This document shows, piece after piece, positions 34,593-42,038 of a DNA stretch of 61,787 nt. The position numbers were made by a program, and so were the translations under genes. The stretch lies in contig JAFUFP010000012.1 in NCBI GenBank assembly GCA_017469845.1, forward strand, positions 1-61,787, in the 5' to 3' direction. The notes under the pieces are model-generated. The model was not told the DNA's origin. It ran no database searches and worked only from the letters and a program-made list of their open reading frames with translations. Each line of letters opens with the position of its first letter. Position 1 is the stretch's first letter. Source of the DNA: Bacteroidales bacterium. Lineage in GTDB: Bacteria; Bacteroidota; Bacteroidia; Bacteroidales; UBA932.

Positions 34593-36476
34593 TCAGAATT
34601 TGGAATCGATTTCACCGAGTGGAATGATCGAAAGGATCTTCAGTCCGGAAGAGGTGAATTCCGCATTGGAGCAGCCGAAAAGGGTATCGATCAGTTTGCG
34701 CGCCTGTTGGGCTGAAGTTATCTTCTCCCCTCTCGCCGAACCCATCTTGGCGAACTTCTCCGCCATCGAACTTTCCATCATTCCGGCAAGCGTGGCCGTT
34801 CCCGTTTCCGTTATGGCGATGAGGACATCCGCCATCAGGGCTTCCACGGACTTGTCGTCGCAGGAGAATCCTTCCGGTATGCCGTTGACCACAATCTTGT
34901 CCATATCCTTGGGAGCGATGTCGAAACCGAGTCCCCGAAGATAATCCATATGCTCTTCGAAAACGAGGCGGTTTTCCGGGCCGACGACTATCTCCACCGG
35001 GAACATGGTGACTCTTGTTACGGGCGCATTCTTGGAAAACGCCTCAAGGAACCTTTCGTAAAGGATCCTCTCCCAGGCCCTGCGAATATTGACAAGCATG
35101 AGGCCGGACTTGACCGGTGTGACGATATACTTGCCCTGAAGTATGACAACGTCAGTTGAAGGAAGTGTCCTGTCTTCGAAAAGCCGGCTGTAATCTTCCG
35201 TTTCCTTCCTGTGCATGGAAGAGAAATCCGGATATTCTTTCACCGGGGCCTGGCCGTAGGGTGACGGAGCCGGACCGAAATCCGGTTCCCCTCCGGAGAA
35301 TCCGTCAATAACGGGGCCCTTTGAGGAATATCCTCCGGCAGGTTTGGAGGAAGGGGTATCGAAAGGATTGTAGCCGGGATCGAAAGAAGTCTGGGGCGCC
35401 ACGACATCAGGACGGTAGTTGTCGTAATTCTGCCCGAACGTCGGAAGATCCGGAGCACCTCCGAGATCAAAATCCAATCCGTTCGAGAAGGAGTTCTTGC
35501 CGAGGCTTTCCCTCACCGCCGCATACAGGATCTGGAACACGACCGAATCATCCTCGAACTTGATTTCAGTCTTGGTCGGAGATATGTTGACGTCAATCGA
35601 ATTGGGATCGATATCCATGTATATGAAATAGGACGGAGTCGCTCCGTCGGCGATCATGTCCTCATAGGCCTTCATCACGGCCTTATGCATGTAGGGGCTG
35701 CGGAAGTACCTCCCGTTGACGAAAAAGAACTGCTGTGAAACCGTTTTCTTCGCTTCGTCGGGACGGCAGATGTATCCGCTGAGGTTCACTACGGAAGTGT
35801 CAGCATGGAGTTCCACGACCTTGTCGGCGGTATTGCGACCGAGGAGATCCTGGATACGGAACTTCAGGGACTTCGCCTTGCGGAGGACATGGATGTCCCT
35901 TCCGTTGTGGACAAGGGTGAAACCGATCTCGGGACGGGTCAACGCCACGCGGGTGAATTCCTCAAGGATGTGCTTGAATTCGACATTGTCGGACTTGAGG
36001 AATTTCCTTCTCGCCGGAACATTGTAGAAAATGTTCCTCACAGAGAAGCTTGACCCTTTCGGTGCGGAAACTTCAATTGTCGACAGGTGTTTGGAATCGG
36101 CATAATCTACCTGGCATCCCACCTGGTCCTCTTCCCGGCGGGTCTTAAGGGTAACTTCCGCCACCGCCGCTATAGAAGCCAGAGCTTCTCCCCTGAATCC
36201 GTAAGTCTGGATGTGTTGGAGATCTTCAGCTGAGGATATCTTGCTCGTCGCATGCCGCTCGAAACACAGTACCGCCTCATCAGGTGACATTCCGCACCCG
36301 TTGTCGATGACCTGGACGAGAGTCCTTCCGGCATCCTTTATGATGACGGTGACCTGGTCAGCTCCGGCGTCGACAGCGTTTTCGAGCAATTCCTTGACCA
36401 CGGAAGAAGGTCTCTGGACGACCTCTCCCGCAGCTATCATGTTGGCGATATTTGACGGCAGTATCCTTATATCCAT
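34593..36476 (-). CDS. mutL: DNA mismatch repair protein MutL
   Basis: Links mismatch recognition by MutS to strand removal. 627 residues. The GHKL ATPase is intact: ELLENAVDAGAD, IDNGCGMS, RHATSKI, YGFRGEALASIAAV. The linker (about 335-440) is rich in Pro, Gly and Ser. In the C-terminal domain, the place of the endonuclease motif DQHA(X)2E(X)4E is occupied by NIRRAWERILYE, and the usual late zinc-site motifs are also not seen. Nicking activity may therefore be lost or altered. Second gene of the long operon. Confidence 0.94.
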   Translation of the reverse strand: MDIRILPSNIANMIAAGEVVQRPSSVVKELLENAVDAGADQVTVIIKDAGRTLVQVIDNGCGMSPDEAVLCFERHATSKISSAEDLQHIQTYGFRGEALASIAAVAEVTLKTRREEDQVGCQVDYADSKHLSTIEVSAPKGSSFSVRNIFYNVPARRKFLKSDNVEFKHILEEFTRVALTRPEIGFTLVHNGRDIHVLRKAKSLKFRIQDLLGRNTADKVVELHADTSVVNLSGYICRPDEAKKTVSQQFFFVNGRYFRSPYMHKAVMKAYEDMIADGATPSYFIYMDIDPNSIDVNISPTKTEIKFEDDSVVFQILYAAVRESLGKNSFSNGLDFDLGGAPDLPTFGQNYDNYRPDVVAPQTSFDPGYNPFDTPSSKPAGGYSSKGPVIDGFSGGEPDFGPAPSPYGQAPVKEYPDFSSMHRKETEDYSRLFEDRTLPSTDVVILQGKYIVTPVKSGLMLVNIRRAWERILYERFLEAFSKNAPVTRVTMFPVEIVVGPENRLVFEEHMDYLRGLGFDIAPKDMDKIVVNGIPEGFSCDDKSVEALMADVLIAITETGTATLAGMMESSMAEKFAKMGSARGEKITSAQQARKLIDTLFGCSNAEFTSSGLKILSIIPLGEIDSKF

Positions 36477-36522
36477 CAGCAGAAGTCAGATTGTTGGGAC
36501 GACCCCCTTGAACTCAGGCGCT

Positions 36523-36831
36523 CTAGAGGATCGAGAAGAATTTGGTGAAATACACAAGAACCATTATGACGAGAAGGAGGCCCACAAGTCCGATGATGGA
36601 CTGTGCACGGCCCGTTCCGCGTCTGCGGGAATAATTTCCGCCGCGGAAAGCGCCATGGATATAGGTCCCGGGCGTATACTCACCTTTCTGGGCTTTTTCC
36701 TTGTCCTTTTCTTCACTTCCGTCAACCTTTCCGAACATCTTGCGACGCTCTTCGGCTTCCTGGTCATAGTATATTGGCTTGTAATTGAAGACCCTGTGTT
36801 CCTGGTCCCCGAACATACCGAATCTGGCCAT
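36523..36831 (-). CDS. Small conserved membrane protein upstream of mutL
   Basis: 102 residues: a basic, hydrophilic N-terminal part beginning MARFGMFGDQEHRVFNYKPI and one C-terminal membrane helix (about 78-97). I recognise it as a Bacteroidota-type conserved protein of unknown function, commonly of this size. It is the first gene of the run that includes mutL (46-base gap). Confidence 0.75.
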   Translation of the reverse strand: MARFGMFGDQEHRVFNYKPIYYDQEAEERRKMFGKVDGSEEKDKEKAQKGEYTPGTYIHGAFRGGNYSRRRGTGRAQSIIGLVGLLLVIMVLVYFTKFFSIL

Positions 36832-36878
36832 AGCGAAATCAATTATTAGTTAACTAGCGAAGTTAGCATATTTTTCCG

Positions 36879-36886
36879 TAATTTTG
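36879..36886 (+). promoter_or_regulatory. -7 box of ispF
   Basis: TAATTTTG. The in-frame ATG at 36884 falls inside this box, which excludes it as the start. No clear -33 TTG. Confidence 0.5.
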
Positions 36887-36973
36887 CCTTATCGGGTTCC
36901 CAAATCTCGATTCCGGCATCAGATGCGGACAGAACCCTTTCGCAAGATGGTCAAGAACTCAAAGACGGCAAAC

Positions 36974-37480
36974 ATGGATAATTTTAGCGGCATATGCCCG
37001 TTCAGGGTAGGAAACGGATACGACGTACACCAGATGAAGGAAGGACTCCCCATGTGGCTGGGAGGCGTCAGAATCGAAGACAGTCCGGTGGGATTCGTTG
37101 CGCATTCTGACGGAGACGTCGCTATCCATGCCCTGTGCGACGCTCTTCTGGGTTGCCTCGCCCTCGGTGACATCGGCCACCACTTCCCCGACACAAGCGA
37201 CGAGTGGAGCGGAGTGGACAGCAAAATACTTCTGTCGAAGGTAGTTTCCATGTTGGAAGAGAAGGGCTGGAAGATCGGTAACGCGGACATTACAATCGCT
37301 CTCCAGAAACCCAAAATCGCCAAATATGTCCCCTTCATGAGAGAGACTCTCGCCAAGGTGATGGGCATTGAAGAAGACAGGGTGTCAGTGAAGGCCACCA
37401 CAACCGAAAAAATGGGCTTCGTCGGGAGATGTGAGGGATGCCAAGTGTGGGCAACGGCCCTCATTTGGAAGTCCAATTGA
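36974..37480 (+). CDS. ispF: 2-C-methyl-D-erythritol 2,4-cyclodiphosphate synthase
   Basis: Forms the cyclic diphosphate in the MEP isoprenoid pathway. 168 residues from this start, the normal length. Metal site D17 and H19 in NGYDVHQM, the AHSDGDVAIHALCDALLG segment, DIGHHFPD and TTTEKMGFVGR are all family signatures. Another ATG at 36947 is possible but would add a non-conserved tail. Followed by tRNA genes. Confidence 0.95.
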   Translation: MDNFSGICPFRVGNGYDVHQMKEGLPMWLGGVRIEDSPVGFVAHSDGDVAIHALCDALLGCLALGDIGHHFPDTSDEWSGVDSKILLSKVVSMLEEKGWKIGNADITIALQKPKIAKYVPFMRETLAKVMGIEEDRVSVKATTTEKMGFVGRCEGCQVWATALIWKSN

Positions 37481-37498
37481 AACTTTTTGAAGATTTTC

Positions 37499-37529
37499 TT
37501 TGGAGTTTAGGAAAACTGTTGTACATTTG
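37499..37529 (+). promoter_or_regulatory. Promoter of the tRNA genes
   Basis: TTTG (37499-37502), 19 bases, TACATTTG (37522-37529): perfect consensus, about 28 bases before tRNA-Gln. Confidence 0.85.
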
Positions 37530-37556
37530 CAGTCCCAATCGGGAAAATACCGACAT

Positions 37557-37630
37557 TGAGATATGGTGTAATGGTAGCACTACAGATTCTGGCTCTGTCA
37601 GTGAGGGTTCGAGTCCTTCTATCTCAACCA
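37557..37630 (+). tRNA. tRNA-Gln (CTG anticodon)
   Basis: Complete cloverleaf: acceptor TGAGATA / TATCTCA, anticodon stem ACAGA / TCTGT with loop TTCTGGC (anticodon CTG), T arm with TTCGAGT loop, and an encoded CCA end. U1-A72 is typical of glutamine tRNA. Confidence 0.93.
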
Positions 37631-37632
37631 AG

Positions 37633-37675
37633 AAAACGCACGGTGTTCTTTAATTGAAATCGGTGCGTTTTTTTT
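37633..37675 (+). terminator. Terminator after tRNA-Gln
   Basis: AAAACGCAC (37633-37641) pairs with GTGCGTTTT (37663-37671), and eight T residues follow. tRNA-Met begins 13 bases later, so it depends on read-through or a hidden promoter. Confidence 0.75.
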
Positions 37676-37688
37676 GAACAAAAACGAT

Positions 37689-37762
37689 GGCGGGGTAGCT
37701 CAGCTGGTTAGAGCGTCGGATTCATAATCCGGAGGTCGTGGGATCATGCCCCACTCCCGCTA
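37689..37762 (+). tRNA. tRNA-Met (CAT anticodon) with non-canonical T loop
   Basis: Cloverleaf is complete: acceptor GGCGGGG / TCCCGCT (G-U at both ends), D arm GCTC / GAGC, anticodon loop TTCATAA (CAT at 37723-37725), T stem GTGGG / CCCAC. The T loop reads ATCATGC, with A at position 54 (37743) and T at 58 (37747), where T54 and A58 are nearly universal. CCA is not encoded (ACGA follows). It is probably the elongator; tRNA-Ile2 with the same anticodon cannot be excluded. Confidence 0.82.
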
Positions 37763-37768
37763 CGATAG

Positions 37769-37799
37769 TCCACAGCCGAAAGCTGTGGATTTTCGTTTT
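37769..37799 (+). terminator. Terminator after tRNA-Met
   Basis: TCCACAGC (37769-37776) / GCTGTGGA (37782-37789), loop of five, then TTTTCGTTTT. Confidence 0.85.
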
Positions 37800-37823
37800 C
37801 ATACGATTTCTCTCCCGTAAAAA

Positions 37824-37839
37824 TCCCAACGTATTGTGA
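37824..37839 (+). promoter_or_regulatory. Upstream operator of the hipBST operon (imperfect palindrome)
   Basis: TCCCAACGTATTGTGA resembles the perfect palindrome at 37886-37901 with near-identical half sites. It lies just upstream of the -33 element; the two centres are 62 bases apart, about six helical turns. Confidence 0.6.
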
Positions 37840-37846
37840 TTTCGGC

Positions 37847-37877
37847 TTGCAATTGAAAAAATAATTGAATACTTTTG
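37847..37877 (+). promoter_or_regulatory. Promoter of the hipBST operon
   Basis: TTG (37847-37849), 20 bases, TACTTTTG (37870-37877), flanked by the two operator palindromes. Confidence 0.75.
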
Positions 37878-37885
37878 CGGAAAAA

Positions 37886-37901
37886 TCACAACATGTTGTG
37901 A
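37886..37901 (+). promoter_or_regulatory. Downstream operator of the hipBST operon (perfect palindrome)
   Basis: TCACAACATGTTGTGA is a perfect 16-base palindrome in the untranslated leader two bases before the hipB start codon. It is the probable binding site of HipB. Confidence 0.75.
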
Positions 37902-37903
37902 AA

Positions 37904-38113
37904 ATGGAAACTCTCGGAGAAAGGATAAAACGTCGCAGAAAAATGCTGCAGATCACCCAGCGGCAATTGGCTGATCTGTCCGGCATCGGAATCAACACCC
38001 TGACAAAAATCGAAAGGGATGAAGGAAACCCCACGCTTGGTGTCATAAACAAAGTTCTTGACACCTTGGGGATGGTTCTTACGGCCCGTATAAAAACAAT
38101 CGATGAGCTATGA
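37904..38113 (+). CDS. hipB: HipB-like antitoxin / repressor (Xre-type HTH)
   Basis: 69-residue DNA-binding protein: helix-turn-helix of the Cro/C1 type about residues 6-60 (QITQRQLADLSGIGINTLTKIE is the recognition region). It should repress its own operon through the flanking palindromes. Start at 37904 is preferred since the longer frame begins upstream of the promoter's -7 box. Its stop codon overlaps the hipS start (ATGA), so the genes are coupled. Short for HipB; no C-terminal extension. Confidence 0.88.
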   Translation: METLGERIKRRRKMLQITQRQLADLSGIGINTLTKIERDEGNPTLGVINKVLDTLGMVLTARIKTIDEL

Positions 38114-38430
38114 GAGAAGGTTTGGTTTATGAGAACGGAAGGCTTGCCGGAAGAATCTCTGAAATATCTCCCAAGGAATATGTGTTCCGGTACGATGACG
38201 ACTACTTCGCCGACAAAAACGCTCCGGCCATAAGTTTGACCATGCCCAAAAACAAACAGATATACAAATCACAGTACCTGTTCCCGTTCTTTTTCAACAT
38301 GCTGTCCGAAGGACACAACAGAACCGTTCAGGCCAAAATCCATAAACTGGACATGGACGATGATTTCGGATTCCTTCTGGCCACCTGCCACACAGACACT
38401 CCCGGCTCCGTAACAGTCAAAAAGATTTGA
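38110..38430 (+). CDS. hipS: HipS-like protein (separate N-terminal subdomain of HipA)
   Basis: 106 residues matching only the first subdomain of HipA (Couple_hipA), which in two-gene systems is fused to the kinase. Recognised by the pattern GRLAGRISE...YVFRYDD...AISLTMP...FPFFFNMLSEG. In the E. coli O127 HipBST system the corresponding small protein is the kinase inhibitor. In many HipA-type sequences an EGW motif follows at the end of the segment FFxxLLPEGW; here the tryptophan is replaced by histidine (LSEGH). ATGA overlap with hipB; two bases to hipT. Confidence 0.82.
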   Translation: MREGLVYENGRLAGRISEISPKEYVFRYDDDYFADKNAPAISLTMPKNKQIYKSQYLFPFFFNMLSEGHNRTVQAKIHKLDMDDDFGFLLATCHTDTPGSVTVKKI

Positions 38431-38432
38431 AT

Positions 38433-39386
38433 ATGGCATTCTTCGGATCATATGACGACGATACCTTGAGAAAATTGACCGGCGGAAAGACAGTCTCGCC
38501 TGTTCTCGGTTTCGGAAAAGCTGAGGGCGACAACACCGGGAGACTGAACAACAACAGCGGGAATTTCTCAATATCGGGGTCACAAACCAAATACTCAGTT
38601 CTTATACGCAACGGTCATTTCGCCCTGACCGGACCGGGGCAACAAGGTACTCACATAGTGAAACCATGTCTTCTGGATTTCGGGAACAGAAAAGACAGTC
38701 CGGAAAACGAACATCTGACGATGCAAATCGCAAACAGAGTGTTCAATATCGTGACTGCGGCAAACGCCTTGTGCTTTTTCGAAGACGGTGAACCGGCTTA
38801 TATAACGAAAAGGTACGACATTGCCGACGATGGGACCAAAATAGCCCAGGAAGACCTGGCTGCGTTGGGAGGCGTAACCTCCGAAAAATACGGGAAGGAC
38901 TTCAAATACACCGCTTTAAGTTATGAGGATCTGGGACACATCATAAGACGATTCATTCCTTCATGGCGTGTGGAAATGGTCAAATTCTTTGACCTCATCC
39001 TGTTCAACTTCCTGTTCTCAAACGGTGATGCCCACTTGAAAAACTTTTCTGTCCTCAAAAGTAGTGACGGCGATTATAAACTCTCTCCGGCATATGACCT
39101 CATGAACACGAGGATTCATCTTCCGGATGACAGCATTTTCGGCCTCAAGAAAGGATTGTTCCCAGATGGCCGGACTTTTCCGTTGAGACTTGACCACAAA
39201 GCATTCAGCGAATTCGGGCTTCACTTGGGACTTCCCGAAAAAGTGGTCAAAACGGAACTCGAACGCTTCTGTGCAGACTACCCTGAAATAGAAGACATGG
39301 TCAACCGCTCTTTCCTCTCAGAAAACGTCAAGGAAGATTATTACAAATACTACCATTACAGGTTGGTGTCTTTACTCAGGGCATGA
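38433..39386 (+). CDS. hipT: HipT-like serine/threonine kinase toxin
   Basis: 317-residue kinase matching HipA without its N-terminal subdomain. Gly-rich loop region contains S46-I-S48 in GNFSISGSQTKYSV, the SxS autophosphorylation pattern described for E. coli HipT. Further motifs: ATP lysine in THIVKP (K77), catalytic loop FSNGDAHLKNF with D199 and N204, and metal-binding D222 in SPAYDLMNT. All catalytic residues are intact, so it should be active. By analogy it phosphorylates an aminoacyl-tRNA synthetase and halts translation; HipA targets GltX and HipT targets TrpS in E. coli, but the target here is unknown. Start is the ATG at 38433; a TTG two codons earlier is unlikely. Confidence 0.87.
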   Translation: MAFFGSYDDDTLRKLTGGKTVSPVLGFGKAEGDNTGRLNNNSGNFSISGSQTKYSVLIRNGHFALTGPGQQGTHIVKPCLLDFGNRKDSPENEHLTMQIANRVFNIVTAANALCFFEDGEPAYITKRYDIADDGTKIAQEDLAALGGVTSEKYGKDFKYTALSYEDLGHIIRRFIPSWRVEMVKFFDLILFNFLFSNGDAHLKNFSVLKSSDGDYKLSPAYDLMNTRIHLPDDSIFGLKKGLFPDGRTFPLRLDHKAFSEFGLHLGLPEKVVKTELERFCADYPEIEDMVNRSFLSENVKEDYYKYYHYRLVSLLRA

Positions 39387-39423
39387 CGGGAAACGTCCCC
39401 CCTTTGAAAGGGAGAGATTTCCG

Positions 39424-41268
39424 CTACTCGACAGTGACGGATTTCGCGAGGTTGCGCGGCTGGTCGACATTGCGTCCCTTACAAGTTGCGACGTAGTAAG
39501 CCAACAACTGCAGAGGGATTATCGACACTATCGGCATGAGGCATTCCTCGGTTGAAGGGACCTCGATGCAGTAATCGGCCCTTTTCCTGAGCTGGGTATC
39601 CCCCTGAGAAATCACCGCTATTATCTTTCCTCCCCTCGCTTTTATTTCCTCGATATTGGAAACCGTCTTCTCATAAGTGCGGTCAAGGGTTGCGATTACG
39701 ACCGTGGGCATTTCCGCATCGATAAGGGCGATGGGGCCGTGCTTCATCTCCGCCGCGGGAAGACCTTCAGCATGTATGTAAGAAATCTCCTTCAGCTTGA
39801 GGGCTCCTTCCAAGGCCGTAGGATAATTGTATCCTCTTCCCAGATAGATGAAATTATGCGCATAGGTGAAGATCTTCGCGAAATTCTCCAGATTCTTCGA
39901 ACAGTCGAGAGCCTTTCTCAAAGTGTCTGGAAGATCCAGAAGAGCCTGTGCGACTTTGTGATACTTCTCTTCTTCGATAGTTCCCCTCAGTTTGCCGATC
40001 ACAAGGGCGAGCATCGCCATTACAGTAACCTGGCCGGTGAAAGCCTTTGTGGAAGCGACGCCGATTTCGGGACCGACATGGATATATGTTCCTGAAGCCG
40101 TCGCCCTTGCAATGGAAGAGCCGATGACATTGCAGATACCGTACACGAAAGCTCCTTCTCGACGGGCTATTTCCACCGCTGCCAGGGTATCGGCGGTTTC
40201 TCCGGACTGGGATACGGCGATGACTACGTCGTCCTTTCGGATGATGGGATTGCGGTATCTGAACTCGGAGGCATACTCCACCTCCACCGGAATACGGCAA
40301 AGGTTCTCGATGAGATGTTCCCCGATGAGCGATGCATGCCAAGAAGTACCGCAGGCCACGAAGATGATCCTGCCGGCTTTGAGGAACTTGTCCTGGTTGT
40401 CGAGGACACCGGACAGTATCACTTCCTTGGTGTCCGGATTGACCCTGCCCCTGATGCAGTCCACGATGGTATCCGGCTGCTCATGGATTTCCTTGAGCAT
40501 GAAATGGGGATATCCTCCTTTCTCCAACTGGGAAATGGACAGTTCCAGTTTCTGGATGTCCACATGCGACATCTCTCCGGAGAGATTCTTTATCTGAAGG
40601 GGCTTGCCTTTCTCGATTACGGCCACTTCTCCATCGTTCAAATAAACGAAGTTATGCGTATAGTCGATGATCGATGAGGCATCCGAACTGAGGAAATACT
40701 CCCCTTCCCCTATACCGATGGCCATCGGGGAACTTTCCCTTGCGGCTATGATCCTGTCGGATACTCCCCTTTCGATGACCGCAATCGCATAGGCGCCCAC
40801 AACCTGACGGAGAGCCATCCTCACAGCTTCCTCCAAAGAGCAGCCATTGGTATCCTGGATATATTCGATGAGGTTGACGAGAACTTCCGAATCCGTACTG
40901 CTGCGGAACTCATAGCCGTGAGACTTGAGAGCGTCCTTCAGGACACGGAAATTTTCGATGATGCCATTATGGATGAGGGCGAGTCTCCCGGAAGAAGAGA
41001 AATGGGGATGCGCATTGGCGTCATTGGGCGCCCCATGCGTAGCCCAGCGGGTATGGCCGATGCCTATCGTGCTCTCAGTAGCCTTTCCGTCAAGGAAGCG
41101 TTCAAGATCGGATACCTTTCCCTTGCACTTGTACAGTCCTATCTCTCCCGACTGGTCGACAATCGCCACTCCGGCGCTGTCATATCCTCGATACTCAAGC
41201 CTGTGAAGTCCTTTGATTATGATGGGGCAAGCCTGCCTGTGGCCCACGTAGCCTACGATTCCGCACAT
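39424..41268 (-). CDS. glmS: Glutamine-fructose-6-phosphate transaminase (isomerizing)
   Basis: Makes glucosamine-6-phosphate from fructose-6-phosphate and glutamine, first step to cell-wall amino sugars. 614 residues: class II glutamine amidotransferase domain opening MCGIVGYVG with Cys1 as nucleophile after Met removal, then two SIS domains (FVACGTSWHA and IYLGRGYNYP) and the conserved end LAKSVTVE. The start at 41268 is fixed by the need for N-terminal cysteine; an in-frame ATG upstream is not used. It separates the two toxin-antitoxin-like loci. The leader of about 100 bases has repeated TCCGGA sequences but no glmS ribozyme features that I can recognise. Confidence 0.97.
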   Translation of the reverse strand: MCGIVGYVGHRQACPIIIKGLHRLEYRGYDSAGVAIVDQSGEIGLYKCKGKVSDLERFLDGKATESTIGIGHTRWATHGAPNDANAHPHFSSSGRLALIHNGIIENFRVLKDALKSHGYEFRSSTDSEVLVNLIEYIQDTNGCSLEEAVRMALRQVVGAYAIAVIERGVSDRIIAARESSPMAIGIGEGEYFLSSDASSIIDYTHNFVYLNDGEVAVIEKGKPLQIKNLSGEMSHVDIQKLELSISQLEKGGYPHFMLKEIHEQPDTIVDCIRGRVNPDTKEVILSGVLDNQDKFLKAGRIIFVACGTSWHASLIGEHLIENLCRIPVEVEYASEFRYRNPIIRKDDVVIAVSQSGETADTLAAVEIARREGAFVYGICNVIGSSIARATASGTYIHVGPEIGVASTKAFTGQVTVMAMLALVIGKLRGTIEEEKYHKVAQALLDLPDTLRKALDCSKNLENFAKIFTYAHNFIYLGRGYNYPTALEGALKLKEISYIHAEGLPAAEMKHGPIALIDAEMPTVVIATLDRTYEKTVSNIEEIKARGGKIIAVISQGDTQLRKRADYCIEVPSTEECLMPIVSIIPLQLLAYYVATCKGRNVDQPRNLAKSVTVE

Positions 41269-41376
41269 TGTATAAGTCCGTTTTGAGTGAAAGTATGGGA
41301 AAGGCAAGTCATTGGGGGACCTTTCCGGAAACAAAAACCGGAAATCCCGACCCTACCGGTCCGGACTTCCGGACTG

Positions 41377-41406
41377 CAAAGGTAGTACAATACAGTTGAA
41401 TATCAA
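41377..41406 (-). promoter_or_regulatory. Promoter of glmS
   Basis: Minus strand TTG (41404-41406), 19 bases, TACCTTTG (41377-41384). Leader of roughly 100 bases. Confidence 0.75.
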
Positions 41407-41502
41407 GAAAACGTATGGAAAATTTACCACAATTGACCATTCCGTAACGCAAATCAAATTATCAAACGTTCCCAGAAATAAAAATGTTAAGATTTAAGTC
41501 AT

Positions 41503-41524
41503 TTTGACGTGAATTTACGTCAAA
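41503..41524 (+). promoter_or_regulatory. Inverted repeat upstream of the relB-like operon (candidate operator)
   Basis: TTTGACGT, six bases, ACGTCAAA: a perfect 8-base inverted repeat. A related half, TTTGACATAAATTC, recurs at 41545-41558 inside the promoter. Probably the binding site of the RelB-like protein. Confidence 0.6.
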
Positions 41525-41538
41525 TACATGATAATTTA

Positions 41539-41568
41539 TTGCTATTTGACATAAATTCATTATATTTG
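41539..41568 (+). promoter_or_regulatory. Promoter of the relB-like operon
   Basis: TTG (41539-41541), 19 bases, TATATTTG (41561-41568), 17 bases before the start codon. Confidence 0.75.
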
Positions 41569-41585
41569 CATCAAACGTTTCCCCT

Positions 41586-41807
41586 ATGGCTCAAGTATCC
41601 ATGACGGTCAGGATGGACTCCGACCTCAAGAAGTCTTTCGATGCGCTCTGCTCCGAGTTCGGAATGAGCGCGAATACGGCAATGACCGTGTTCGCCAGAG
41701 CCGTCGTGCAACGTGGCAGGATTCCATTCGAGATAAAAGGCGACAATGCGGCCAAGGCGGACGATGAGGCCAGGACCAGAAAAAATCCCATCGCAGATGA
41801 AGATTGA
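41586..41807 (+). CDS. RelB/DinJ family antitoxin-like protein
   Basis: 73 residues with a ribbon-helix-helix DNA-binding domain of the DinJ kind (VSMTVRMDSDLKKSFDALCSEFGMS...AVVQRGRIPFEI). The acidic C terminus is short. Normally a YafQ or RelE toxin gene follows; here the next gene overlaps by 11 bases but encodes a different small protein. The operator-like repeat upstream fits autoregulation. Confidence 0.85.
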   Translation: MAQVSMTVRMDSDLKKSFDALCSEFGMSANTAMTVFARAVVQRGRIPFEIKGDNAAKADDEARTRKNPIADED

Positions 41808-42003
41808 GGAAGCTATGGTCTACGTCCTGGCAAGCGCGAACAGGGGGATGAAGACAGCGCAGATCGCGGAGATCATAAACCGCAAGAAGCTGCACGTCCG
41901 CAAAGACGGACTGCCGGTCAGCGACAAGCAGGTTTACGCCGTGGCGATGTCCCACCCCGACACCTTCGTCAAGAGTGACGGTATGATAAGACTGTTGATT
42001 TAA
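41797..42003 (+). CDS. Small winged-helix-like protein (HARE-HTH-like), partner of relB-like gene
   Basis: 68 residues: EEAMVYVLASANRGMKTAQI then AEIINRKKLHVRKDG and a C-terminal FVKSDGMIRLLI. This follows the pattern of HARE-HTH domains (a basal winged helix in which a first helix, a regulatory-element helix and a beta-wing ending in G-x-[FYW]-x-L are present), but I cannot prove it without a profile search. It contains none of the RelE/YafQ catalytic features. The start codon at 41797 lies within the end of the relB-like gene, so translation is coupled. Confidence 0.65.
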   Translation: MKIEEAMVYVLASANRGMKTAQIAEIINRKKLHVRKDGLPVSDKQVYAVAMSHPDTFVKSDGMIRLLI

Positions 42004-42038
42004 CAAGACATAAGGAACACAATCATCACAAGCGGAAT

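Noticed and set aside
37689..39420. tRNA-Met 3' end as attachment site of an integrated element
   Set aside because: No direct repeat of the tRNA end and no integrase gene were found nearby.
41269..41376. glmS leader as a possible glmS ribozyme
   Set aside because: Only simple TCCGGA repeats are visible; the ribozyme is typical of Firmicutes and its core is not recognisable here.
41797..42003. Assignment of the second relB-operon gene as a YafQ/RelE toxin
   Set aside because: The RelE-fold pattern and catalytic residues are missing; the sequence resembles a winged helix.
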